From Anolis sagrei (lineage: Eukaryota; Chordata; Lepidosauria; Squamata; Anolidae): a stretch of DNA of 64,000 bases. The notes beneath the pieces are model-generated. The model did no database searches. It had not been told where the DNA came from and saw nothing but the letters and a program-made list of their open reading frames with translations. Made by a program: the position numbers and the translations under genes. Positions within the stretch are counted from its first letter, which is position 1; the number at the start of each line of letters is the position of its first letter. The stretch covers positions 72,898,709 to 72,962,708 of the forward strand of contig NC_090022.1 in the NCBI RefSeq assembly GCF_037176765.1, in the 5' to 3' direction. Below, one piece after another: positions 53,785 through 63,584 of this stretch.

Positions 53785-56615
53785 GTAAGCTTTTCCCAGG
53801 ACAGTATTTGATAAAATGTTCAATAAGTAAAGCATTATTTGGAAGTAAGATTTGTGGGTTTCAGTGGTGTGTGCTTGGAGACTTGGTTTCAGCTTGCGTT
53901 CAGCACGAAACATTTGCAACTGATAGAGGCACAGATGATAGATGTGCTCTAATGTTTCTTTTGGGAAATGGCATGCTCCCAGCACATCAGTCTGAACAGC
54001 AGCATTTTGCTAGATTAAATGGAAATGTTGATTTTTCAATTTCTGCCACATGTGTTGCTTGAAATAGAAAATGTAACATAAATCAACATTTATGTTACAT
54101 TTTCTATTTCACATGACACGTTTTTTGAAGTATAAGGTTTTGTTATTGAGTCAGGGCTGAAAATTTTTGTGGTATGAATATGACATGAACTGGGAAAATT
54201 CATTTTGCTTTCATTTTAGAAGTCATAAATAATGTAGATGAATAATGTCAAGTTTCCTGTGCTTGTGGTGGTGGTTTAGAACAAAAGCCATATTTTCTCC
54301 TCCTCCTTACTATCATCATCTTTAAATATCCTTATTTTGATCACTTCACTTAGATGATCCATCCTCAGTTTTACACGGATCACAACTGCTTATTTATTTA
54401 TTTATGAGATTTATATTTTAGAGCTTATTATAAGTTCCAAAATACATATAATATAAAATATAAAAAATATCTTAATGTATTAATGCTAACTGATATTACA
54501 TAGGAGGGAGACATTTGAAGACACAAAATAAGCAAACTATTGTTGGCACAATCTGGACGAAAATATGCCCCACCTTAGAAGAGGGATGATGTGCAGATAT
54601 CGCTGGACTAAATCTCCCCTCACTCTTGTCTTGGATCTTCCACCCTGAGTCCCTTTGGGGTGATAGGGTGGTATATAAATAAAGTTTTATTGTTGTTGTA
54701 GTATTTGTTGTTACTATTATTATTATTATTAGTGATAAGAACACTTGGGAATCAAAGTCCAACAATGTCTATAGGGCCATGAGTTTCCCACACCTGTGTA
54801 TTGAGAAAAACAATGAGTAAGAGGTATTATAAAATGGATCTGGATAATGAATGATTCCAAAAAATCCACTGAAATAGAAGAATGCAGTCTTATTTAACTT
54901 AGACCTTTAAAAATAAATAGGAACACTCTATTAATCAAAGGAATGGAGTAAAGGTTCTTAACCCGTTTACTAATATGCTGTCTTTTCTATGACCAGTATT
55001 ATTAAAAGGCTGCTATTTCAGCTCTTAGTAGCAGTGTCTAGATGTCTTCATTACGATGCTTGAGTCTAGATGGCTGGTAAGAGAGTGCTTGCGTTCTCAT
55101 GCTGTTTGCTTCCATCTGTCCTGCAGGAGGACCTAGCCCACACCATAGGAGAGAGTGCTTCTCAAGGGGCAGCTGGGGTCATCTTATGGGGGAGCTCCAA
55201 TTACAGTTATTCACAGGTAAGAGCCAGTGTTGTGTAGTGGTAAGATTGTTAAAAGGTTGAGTCCACACTTTGATACTGATAAAACTTTGTTGCATGCAGC
55301 CAAAGGCCACTAAGAACTTTTAATCCTTAATTTGTCAACTGGCAAAATACAATATTTATAAAAATGGACCATAAATTAAATATTCAAACTCACTTTGCTT
55401 GTCATTCAGACACATCATTAACAAATGCCCATAAGTTGTCTGTCAGCTGTGGCAAATGACACACAATAGATGATATAGAACCAGTTATCAGTCAATAATT
55501 CCATTACAATAAGTCTGCCTTGTTGTGTTTTACCCAAGTATTGTAAAAAAGGGTGAAGTTTGCTGGGTAGGCAGTCCTAGGCCTGTCTGTATCTCTCACT
55601 GTAACTTGACCTCATTGGGTTATTGTAAGAACAACTGTGGAAGGTGGGATAACTTAGTATGTCACGGTGGGCTCTTGGAGGAAGGATAAAAAGGGGATTT
55701 AAAGATCTGCCATTTAATCAGTCAGAAACTGGGAGAAGAATTTTGTAACTCTCTGGGTATACTGTCTTAAGTCAAGGGAATTGCTTGGAGGTGTCAGAAA
55801 CACAAGAGGCCTAGAGTCTGGTTATAGTTGGGATCTAGGCTCCCAAACACACTGTTTTGATTCTTATTTTGTTCCTCCATCTGTATTTAGAGGTACTACA
55901 TGTATGTACAGTAGGGCTGTGTATTTCATGAGGGATCCATTTCAGGATTCTTCATGTAATATGATTTTTGCATAAAGTATGGGACACATTTTCTGGGGAT
56001 TTTATCAGTCTGGTTTTTGGAGGGGAAAAGCTTCCTCACCCATGCCTTAAGGGAGAATACCACTTACTCTGATGTTAAGAACCTTTTGACAATAAAGCAG
56101 TGTGTATTGGAAGCTGGTGGACTCTTCTTCAGCTGTTGGATGGCCATCTGTCTAGGGTGCTTTGGGGGTGGTTTTGCAATACTAGCCAGGAAGTTGGACC
56201 TTGAAGTCCACTCCAATTTTATAATGTATTTTATTATCCCTTCAAAGGTTAAACCTTTTTCTGGGACCATGTGCTTTTTAACTTTCAGGAAGCCTGTCTT
56301 GGAGTGAAGAAGTATGTGGACACTCTGCTTGGCCCATACATTGTGAATGTAACCAGCGGTGCCAAGCTATGCAGCCAAGTCGTGTGCTCCAAGAACGGCC
56401 GTTGCGTGCGGCAGGACAATCACCCAGAAGCTTTCCTGCATCTCAGTCCTGATCACTATACCATCACTAAGCACCCCAAGGAGCCAGGTTTCATTCTGAC
56501 AGGTTACTTGTCTAAGGAGGATCTGGTCAAGATGATTGAAGAATTCAAGTGTCGGTGCTATAGTGGATGGGAAGGCCTGCGGTGTGAGAAAAGGTCAAGC
56601 AATAATGAGAGATAG
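52861..56615 (+). CDS. HYAL1: Hyaluronidase 1-type, secreted/lysosomal (three coding exons)
   Basis: The joined exons 52861-53784, 55127-55216 and 56289-56615 encode 446 residues (human HYAL1 has 435). It is a GH56 hyaluronidase, expected to act at acid pH in lysosomes on hyaluronan fragments. The start is the first ATG giving a signal peptide (SWVFFLSVFI, within residues 1-26). The catalytic motif DWESW gives Asp136 and acid/base Glu138, the same numbers as in the HYAL2 here. HYAL1-like blocks are FDVV, GLPQNGSL, WGFYGFPNCYNYDY, YTGDCP, RALYPSIYLP and PVLPYA; HYAL3 lacks most of these. The EGF-like end (CSQVVCSKNGRC ... CRCYSGWEGLRC) stops at SSNNER with no GPI signal. Many sequons occur. 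An AATAAA at 58453-58458 may be the poly(A) signal. Confidence 0.95.
54061..54110. repeat. Perfect inverted repeat (hairpin), 23-bp stem
   Basis: The arm 54061-54083 (starting GAAATAGAAAATG) is the exact reverse complement of 54088-54110 (ending CATTTTCTATTTC). The loop is only CAAC. It lies in the HYAL1 intron right after the first coding exon. Confidence 0.95.
54625..54735 (+). mobile_element. LINE tail fragment (L2/CR1-like)
   Basis: 'ccaccctgagtccctttggg', 'gtgatagggtggtatataaa' and 'taaagttttattgttgttg', closing in ATT repeats. Confidence 0.75.
55127..55216 (+). CDS. HYAL1: HYAL1 coding exon 2 (residues 309-338)
   Basis: Acceptor CTGCAG|GAG (AG at 55125-55126) and donor CACAG|GTAAGA (GT at 55217). 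Encodes EDLAHTIGESASQGAAGVIL and ends NYSYSQ; 90 bp, as in HYAL2. Confidence 0.95.
55217..56288. other. HYAL1 last intron
   Basis: No clear repeats. A CR1-like patch ('tggatggccatctgtctagg', 56136-56180) is the only hint of one. Confidence 0.5.
56289..56615 (+). CDS. HYAL1: HYAL1 coding exon 3 (residues 339-446 and stop)
   Basis: Acceptor CTTTCAG|GAA (AG at 56287-56288). Encodes EACLGVKKYVDTLLGPYIVN, the EGF-like cysteines and the stop at 56613-56615. Confidence 0.95.
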   Translation, partial: EACLGVKKYVDTLLGPYIVNVTSGAKLCSQVVCSKNGRCVRQDNHPEAFLHLSPDHYTITKHPKEPGFILTGYLSKEDLVKMIEEFKCRCYSGWEGLRCEKRSSNNER

Positions 56616-56704
56616 TTGTCTTAGATCCTAGACTGTTCCGGTCCCCAGGACTCACCAAGCAGTCTGGATGATAGTCTCCCCTTGTGTTATTTAGCCCCAC
56701 CCCT

Positions 56705-56945
56705 TCTGTAATGGTGTAGTGGCTTGAGTGTTTGAATGTGACTTTGGAGAACAGTGTTCAGCAATGAAAACTCACTGGATAACTTTCCACAGGTCACACA
56801 CTCTCAACCTCAGAGGAAGACTACAGCAACCCCCCCCCCCCCCCACACACACACGAACAAAATTTGCCAGGAAAACCCTATGACAGGTTTAGCTGAAAGT
56901 CTTCACAAGTCGGGAACATTTGAAGGCACACAACAACAACAATTT
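56705..56945 (+). mobile_element. SINE family C in the HYAL1 3' flank
   Basis: Head 'ggtgtagtggcttgagtgtt', middle 'ggaaaaccctatgacaggtt', end 'gggaacatttgaaggcacac' and (AAC)n. A poly-C/CA run at 56830-56855 interrupts it. It probably lies within the HYAL1 3' UTR. Confidence 0.8.
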
Positions 56946-58499
56946 CCCTAATGCTCATTTCCTCTTTCTCCATTCAGGGGTACATCTGAAGTTCCTTGCC
57001 CCATTCTGCATTAAGACGGTCCCTTTTGAGTGCCCTTGGCCTATCCAATTACAAAGGTTTGCATCATGTAAGAAAATGTTCTCTATTTCAGAGACAGTGT
57101 ACCTTTCTTCCCCATCAAGGGGAAGATTGGAAGCATCCATATACCGCAGGTTCTCTTCCCTTGTGCCATATGGGCCCCATTCAGCAATTTATCCAATCCT
57201 CCTTTAGAGTAAAACCATATACCCTGTATCAGTGGGGGATGATATGCCCCAGGGCTTGCATTGGATACACTTAACTGCAGATAATAGCAAATCCTATTGA
57301 ATTGATGACTTCTGGTGGAAGCATACCTTAAAGTCACACTGGAGAACCTAGGAAATGCCTAGAACAGACACCTTTCTAGTCATAGTTAGGTCCTCCAGTA
57401 TGACTTCGTGGCCAAATTCCAGCAGAAGCATACGATAGCATCACCCGGAAGGCTTAGAAAATACCAAGGAAGGACATATATTGTCAGATGTAAATGAAAC
57501 CACAGGTACTGCAGATGCAGGAGTCATACTGTATATTCCTATGTTTGCACATACATAGCCTTTCTGTGTGTGATTGATAAGTGCACATATTCTTGGCTGC
57601 CATAGTAATGTTTTTGCTATAGGTTGAGGTGAGTGATGTATAAGAGTAGATTTTGTATGTCAAGTGGGAGTCATGCATTTGTTTACAGATTTTACTCAGT
57701 AAGATGGATTGAATATATTTGCCAAAAATGAGTTTTCAGTCTTTTGAGAAAGGACTAAACAAAGTTGAGATCACTATTGCTGATCCTGGGAGGACCAAAA
57801 GGTGGCAATGTTGTGCCACATTGTGAGACTGAAACCATATTTCATCCTCTGCCTAAGCACGTTTTGAAAGCATGTCTTACCATTTACTAGATTGTGTTCT
57901 ATCTTCATGCACATAGAGGTACGCTTTGAGATAGACCTACCTTTACTGAATTTGTGGAAGCCAAAGATTACTTTTCTGTGATATCTATCAGAAGCTGGGG
58001 ATGGACAGACTTTGAGGCTGAGGAATATATAGGCTGTCCCCAAGTTACAAACATCTGACTTAACAACTCAATTCCACTTGGGCGTTTTGAGTCAAAACAT
58101 CCAGCTGCATGCCACCAACTGTTCCCATTTTGCCCTCATCCAGACAATCGTGTTCTACTTCGCTATGCATATCTGCACTACAGTTTGGTTCTATTGTCTG
58201 AAAGCTTTCAATTGCTTTGCATGGTGAAAGACTAAGTTTTAAACCCAACATGTTTATGTCTCTAGTAGCAGTGTTAAGGATATCGAGAACTGTAGCTAAA
58301 CTCTTCGTTGTTTCCACAGTAGCCTGGTAAAGTGCACCTTAGGACTCGTCATCTACAGGTATCAAGTCATTAGAAAATGCAGCATCTGGAAAGATAGGGT
58401 TGCCTTTCATATTAACAGTAATATCTAGTACCTATCTTTTCTAAGTATCCTAAATAAATCGCTCTGCTTAACTGGATGGATATGTATGTGTTTTAATTT
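56946..58499. other. HYAL1 3' flank, mostly unassigned
   Basis: The canonical poly(A) signal AATAAA at 58453-58458 may end HYAL1 transcripts. A stretch from 58034 ('ctgtccccaagttacaaaca') resembles the start of an old Tigger-like DNA transposon, with an 85-codon minus-strand frame that may be a remnant, but I cannot confirm it. Confidence 0.4.
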
Positions 58500-58690
58500 T
58501 TATTATTATTATTGTTGTTGTTGTTGTTGTTGTTATTATTTTACTTTTATCATTTGATTGAGACACAGAGTGGCTCACAGCATTAAAGGGCAATATTAAA
58601 GTCTGTAGCCTATAAACATCAAAATATAAACATAGAGCCTAATTAAAATAATGTAAAACAGTTAAAATAGTGTATACAACTAGCATTACC
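58500..58690 (-). mobile_element. ATT/GTT microsatellite and LINE-like remnant
   Basis: Trinucleotide repeats at 58501-58540 are followed by 'gagacacagagtggctcaca', a diverged reverse-complement LINE tail. Confidence 0.5.
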
Positions 58691-58818
58691 AAGTGCCAGG
58701 ACCACTGCCCCCTGCTTTCACCCCCCTCTTTTTCACCCTCCACCCTTCCTGCCTTTTCTTTCTTTCTTTCCTCCCTCCCTCCCTCTTCCTTTCTTTTCTT
58801 TCACTTCTTTCCTCTTTA

Positions 58819-59775
58819 GGTTGTTGTGAGTTTTCCGGGTTGTACGGCCATGTTCCAGAAGCATTCTCTCCTCAAGTTTCAGCCACATCTATGGCAGGCA
58901 TCCTCATCCTCATCCTCAGAGATTGAGGGCTCTGTTGGAAACTAGCCAAGTGAGGTTTATATCTGTAGAATGTCCAGGGTGGAAGAAAGAACTCTTGTCT
59001 ACTTGAGGCAAGCATACATGTTGCAATTCACCACCTTGATTAGCATGTAATGACCCTGCAGCTTCAAAGCCTGGTTGGTTGTGGCCTGGGGAAATCCTTT
59101 GTTGAGAGGCATTAGCTGGCTCTGATTGATTCTCGTCAGGAATTCTCCTGCTTTTGAGTGTTGCTCATTATTTACTGTCCTGATTTTCGAGTGTTTTAAT
59201 ACTGGTAGCCAAATTTTGTTCATTTTCATGGTTTCTTCCTTTCTGTTGAAATTGTTCACACTCTTGTGGATTTCAATGGCTTCTCTGTGTAGCCTGACAT
59301 GGTATTAGTTAGAGTAGTCCAGAATTTCTGTGTTCTCAAATAATATGCTGTGTCCAGGTTGGTTCATCAAGTGCTCTGCTATGGCTGACTTCTCTGGTTG
59401 AAGTAGTCTGCAGTGCCTTTCATTTTCCTTGATTTGTGTTTGGGCGCTGCGTCTGGTGGTCCCTATGTAGACTTGTCCACAGCTGCATGGTATACGGTAG
59501 ACTCCTACAGAAGTGAGAGGATCCCTCTTGTCCTTTGCTGAACATAGCATTTGTTGGATTTTCTTAGTGGGTCTGAAGATCATTTGTAGGTTGTGTTTCT
59601 TCATCAGCTTCCCAATGCGGTCAGTGGTTTCCTTCATGTATGGCAAGAACACTTTTCCTCTGGGTGGATCTTTGTCTTTCCTCTCTTGGCTTGTTTTCGG
59701 TCTTGCAGCTCTTCTGATGTCTGTGGTGAAGTATCCATTTGTCTGCAGAGGCCAGTTTAGGTGGTTCAGTTCACC
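58819..59775 (-). mobile_element. Penelope-like element with GIY-YIG endonuclease remnant
   Basis: The minus-strand frame at 59305-59652 (115 codons) holds the end of the reverse-transcriptase region and a GIY-YIG domain: GVYRIPCSCGQVYIGTTRR at residues 50-68, with GVY 50-52, YIG 62-64 and Arg67/68, then AEHLMNQPGHSI. A further frame (58999-59259) continues the C-terminal side. The family joins a telomerase-like reverse transcriptase to this endonuclease; the former is largely missing. The 3' end is the same sequence found in the palindromic units at 9.2, 12.5, 22.5 and 25.6 kb, which ties those to Penelope. Confidence 0.9.
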
Positions 59776-60067
59776 TTGGAGGAAGTAGGGTTCTTTCCTC
59801 CTTTTCCCTTTCCTTTCTCCCTCCTCCTCATATACACATCACCTTGCTTTCCCAGTGACATCCCAGAGGGCCACTTCATTGAGCAGGTCTGTACAAAGAG
59901 ACAAACATACATTCATAAACCTTTATGTAGAGAGATGATTATGATAATCACATAGAACCTACTGCACTTCTTCCTGCTCTCTCTTAAAAACGTTCTTCTT
60001 TAAGAGAAGTAATTGTATGTGCATACATATATAAGAGGAAGTGCTGCATGCAATCATGCAAAAGCTA

Positions 60068-60277
60068 CTAAGGGTTCATCTCCACTGTAGAATTCATGCA
60101 GTTTTGACTTCACTTGCAGCCACCCTGGATCAATACTATGACATCCTATGTGGTGCAGTTTGGTGTGGCACTGGCACTCTGGCAGAGAAGGACTAAGGAC
60201 ACTGTAAAACGAAACCTCTTAGAATTCCATAGCATTGGGCCATGACAATTAAAGTGGGATCGAACTGCTCTAAAGAT
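60068..60277. mobile_element. 'tacactgtagaattaa' MITE, left part
   Basis: 'catctccactgtagaattca' to 'aagtgggatcgaactgctct' is the family seen at 8926-9142. Its right end is cut by the hAT element that follows. Confidence 0.75.
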
Positions 60278-60557
60278 CAGTGTTTCTCAACCTGGGGGTC
60301 ATGCCAGTGAGTTCCTTCATGGGGGTTCTGTGTGGGAAGTTTGGCCCAATTCTATCATTGGTGGGGTTCAGGGTGCTCTTTGATTGTAGGTAAACTATAA
60401 ATCCCAGCAACTACAACTCCCAAATGTCAAGGTCTATTTCCCCCAAATTCCACTTGTGTTTACATTTGGGCATATTGAGTATCTGTGCCAAGTTTGGTCC
60501 AGATCCATCATTGTTTGAGTCCACAGTGTTCTCTGGATATAGGTGAACTACAACTCC

Positions 60558-61073
60558 AAATAATAAGAATAAGAATAAAAATATAATAAACTTTATTTAT
60601 ACCCCATCACCATCTCCCCAAAGGGGACTTGGGGCAGCTAACATGAGACAAAGCCTGAAAATACAATACAGCAAAATAAAATACAAAACAACGAAAAATT
60701 ACATCACAATAAAATACATAAAGTAACAGGATAAATAAATAGTGCAAAATAACATAATGAAAAGTCGAACACAATGGGCAGGCCAAATGCACAAGATGAA
60801 ATGATAAAACCCTGGATGAGACAGAAGTGGAACAAGTGTATTTGTGAGGGAGGAGCCCAAACAGGACGAACAGTGGGGTTAGGCCTTTGTTAAGGATAGA
60901 AGAAAGCGCATCATGAGTCGACACTGAAGATGGAACAGACAGAAAGAGGATATATGGTCACTCTCCAAAGGCACATTGGAAGAGCCAAGTTTTTAGATCT
61001 TTCTTAAAGCCTGCTAGGGTGGGGGCTTGCCTAATCTCAGGCAGTGAGTTCCAAAACTCAAGGCCAGCGCCCA
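60558..61073 (-). mobile_element. L2 LINE 3' end inside the hAT element
   Basis: The minus-strand frame ends LEFWNSLPEIRQAPTLAGFK and KDLKTWLFQCAFGE, the L2 C-terminus, followed by the 3' UTR 'agctgccccaagtccccttt' and AATAA repeats. The hAT sequence resumes with 'gaaacccttccagtattttc'. Confidence 0.88.
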
Positions 61074-61321
61074 AGAAACCCTTCCAGTATTTTCTGTTGG
61101 TTGCGGGAGTCCTGTGTGCCAAGTTTGGTTCAATTCCATTGTTGGTGGAGTTCAGAATGCTCTTCGATTGTAGGTGAACTATAAATACCAGCAACTACAA
61201 CTCCCAAATGACAAAATCAATCCGTCCCCCCAACCCCACCAGTATTCAAGTTTAGGTGTATGGTTTCAGGATGTTCCATTCCAGCTTAAGTCAACAAAGG
61301 TGCCCGTCCACTCCATGAGAG

Positions 61322-61800
61322 TTTATTTATTTATTTATTTATTTATTTACCTTACTTATATACCGCTGTTCTCAGCCCGAAGGCGACTCACAGCGGTTCA
61401 CAACAAATACGAACAGCAAAAATTCAGTGCTACAGTATAGAAACAGTTAACAACCTAACACATTACACAATTAATAAACAGTTACTACAATACCCATTCA
61501 CTGTCGTCTCGTCATCAAAAACATGTTCCAGATTCGTCATCCATTGTTCCATTCCAGTGTTCATTAACCAATCATTGCACTAATTATTCGAACGCCTGCT
61601 CAAACAGCTAGGTCTTCACTTTTTTGCGGAATACCATTAGAGATGGTGCTAGTCTAATGTCCGTAGGAAGGGCGTTCCACAGCCGTGGAGCCACCACCGA
61701 GAAGGCCCTATCTCTCGTCCCCGCCAGCCGAGCTTGAGAAGCAGGCGGGATCGAGAGCAGGGTCTCCCCGGAAGATCTCAAAGTTTGGGAGTGAATTACT
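61322..61800 (-). mobile_element. L2 LINE 3' end, second insertion
   Basis: (TTTA)n at 61323-61350, 'taccgctgttctcagcccga' and 'ggcgttccacagccgtggag' are the reverse of an L2 3' end with its coding terminus. Its 5' boundary toward 62050 is not clear. Confidence 0.8.
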
Positions 61801-62059
61801 GGAGGCCGATAAGGGCCATCTGGACAAAGGGGGGCGGGGGGGAGAAACCTGAAAGATGCTGCATGTTCTGTGGGAATGGAATGTAGCCATTAGGATAGAT
61901 AAGAAAGGGGTGTGTGGGGTGGATAGGTGAAATACCACAGCTTTGGCGGGAAAGAGTTAGAACTAGCTTTTACTTTGCTTTGGTGAGATCGAATAATAAA
62001 TGTGTGTCCAAGGAACCTTCCTTGTGAACTTGTCTTTATTCTAAAATCTGCCAAGAGCT

Positions 62060-62309
62060 TTTTTTTTTTTTTTGTTGTGTCAGGAGTGACCTGAGAAACA
62101 GCAAGTCGCTTCTGGTGTGAGAGAATTGGCTGTCTGCAAGGACGTTGCCCAGGGGACGCCCGGATGATTTGATGTTTTATCATCCCTGTGGGAGGCTTCT
62201 CTCATGTCCCCGCATGAGGAGCTGGAGCTGACAGAGGGAGCTCATCCGCCACTCCCCGAATTCGAACCTGCGACCTGTGGAACCTGCAACCTGTGCCACT
62301 GGGGGCTCC
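62060..62309 (-). mobile_element. SINE family A with perfect TSD
   Basis: On the minus strand the head is 'ggagcccccagtggcacagg' and the end 'caggtcactcctgacacaac' with an A tail. The 11-bp duplication TGCCAAGAGCT is at 62049-62059 and 62310-62320. Confidence 0.92.
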
Positions 62310-62519
62310 TGCCAAGAGCTGACATGGGGTATTTGAAAATGCATCCTGCATATCAGATATCTACATTAGGATTCATAACAGTAGCAGAATTACAGTTATG
62401 AAGTAGCAAGGAAAATAATTTGATGGTTGGGGGGTCACCACGACATGAGGAACTGTATTAAGGGGTTGAGAAACACTGCTATAGATCCTTGGGAGGGAGG
62501 ACAGAGGGAGAGGGGAAAA

Positions 62520-62870
62520 AGCAAAAGGTCAGAGCCGGCGCTTCCCAGTCGCTAGGGGCCGCTGTCATCTCCGGAAGAGCAAGGTGGGCCTCCCTCTTGC
62601 CTGCCTTTCTTTAACCTGCGCTTATTGCGCGAGCTGGCTCTTGAGCGAGCGAGCGGAGCCTGGGTGGCGAGAGGTAGCAGGGCGCGAGGCCGGAAGGTTC
62701 CGCAGTTGGCTAACATGTTAGTATCAGCTGCGCCCGGCCCTGGGGCGCGAGGCAGGAGCGCGCGAGGAGGCGCAGGCGCAGGCGGGGGCTGGATAAGGGG
62801 GAAGGCGGGATTCCTGCGCGCGCAGCCGGGCTTTTGCTTTGGTGGGGAGTGGGGGAGGGGGTGTGTTGGT
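62520..62870. promoter_or_regulatory. CpG island, probable promoter of an adjacent gene
   Basis: Very CpG-rich with ETS-type sites CCGGAAG at 62571-62577 and 62690-62696, GCGC repeats and no TATA box. Open frames across it on both strands lack recognisable domains. In mammals the next genes after HYAL1 are HYAL3/NAA80, so this could be their promoter; neither direction nor identity can be fixed from here. Confidence 0.65.
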
Positions 62871-62968
62871 ATTTTCCCTTCTCTGCTACAGAGGAAGCTG
62901 GAAAGGCCCCTATATGGGCATGGGTCAAAGGAGAAGCCTGTTTGCGTGGCGTGCAAGTGTATATATGG

Positions 62969-63040
62969 GTGTAGGCTGTTAGGGATTGTGGGAGTTGAAG
63001 TCCAAAACACCTGGAGGGTCGAAGTTTGCCCATGTCTGGT
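62969..63040. mobile_element. hAT-type MITE, one arm
   Basis: 'gattgtgggagttgaagtcc', 'aaaacacctggagggtcgaa' and 'gtttgcccatgtctg' form the right arm of the 11995-12188 family; the left arm is absent. Confidence 0.8.
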
Positions 63041-63406
63041 GTTTATGTACAAGCTTAACCAGAACTCCCAGGCAACCAGCAAAAGTATATAATAATAATA
63101 ATGCTGAATTCACAAAATTATGTTACGTTAACTTTTATTGGTCTTTATTTGTTGGAGCTATTGTATTTCAGTATTAATAACAAGTCAATCCAGAGTTTAT
63201 TGTGTTAGGCCTGCTTTTAACAGTAATTCTCAAGCAACCAGAAAGTATTTACATGACATCCCCATGGGTGCTGGTTAACTGAGAGTCTACTCTGTGTGTG
63301 TGTGTATCTATATGTCAATATTTGTGCTTACACACCTATACACATACACCACAGGATGTCCCAAAACATGTATACACCTTTTAACAAGTCATAGTGGTTA
63401 TTTGTT

Positions 63407-63584
63407 GGCATGGGCAAACTTGGGCCCTCCTTCAAACTATTTTGGACTTCAATGCCCACCATTTCTAACAGCCTCAGGCCTTTTTGCTTAAGTGGCTGAG
63501 GGGGAAAGGGAAGGGGCCTGAGGCTGTGAGGAATGGTGGGAGTTGAAGTCCAAAACACCTGGAGAGCCCAAGTTTGCCCATGCC
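63407..63584. mobile_element. hAT-type palindromic MITE
   Basis: 'ggcatgggcaaacttgggcc' on the left, 'gcccaagtttgcccatgcc' on the right, with near-perfect arms meeting at 'gcttaagtgg'. Confidence 0.9.

Larger units (their letters stand above)
53785..55126. other. HYAL1 intron
   Basis: It holds a perfect 23-bp hairpin (54061-54110), a (TTTA)n stretch at 54393-54406 and a LINE tail (54625-54735); the rest is not recognised. Confidence 0.6.
60278..62478. mobile_element. SPIN-like hAT element, invaded by later retroelements
   Basis: The ends CAGTGTTTCTCAACCTGGGG and GGGGTTGAGAAACACTG are hAT terminal repeats. The right part ('aatgcatcctgcatatcaga', 'ggattcataacagtagcaga', 'attacagttatgaagtagca', 'gaggaactgtattaagggg') is the known SPIN (SPACE INVADERS) sequence, here reversed. 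The 8-bp flanks CTAAAGAT (60270-60277) and CTATAGAT (62479-62486) agree at 7 of 8 bases. No transposase is left. Interior insertions: L2 at about 60558-61073, L2 at about 61322-61800 and SINE A at 62060-62309. Confidence 0.9.

Noticed and set aside
61880-62340. Possible LTR-like segment with AATAAA between the second L2 and the SINE
   Set aside because: The AATAAA near 61994 and the following T-rich text are suggestive, but I could not find paired ends or a target duplication, so no element is called.
62552-63082. 176-codon minus-strand frame and 155-codon plus-strand frame across the CpG island
   Set aside because: Both are open because the region is GC-rich, and both run into a hAT MITE arm. 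A real first exon may lie here but neither frame is supported.
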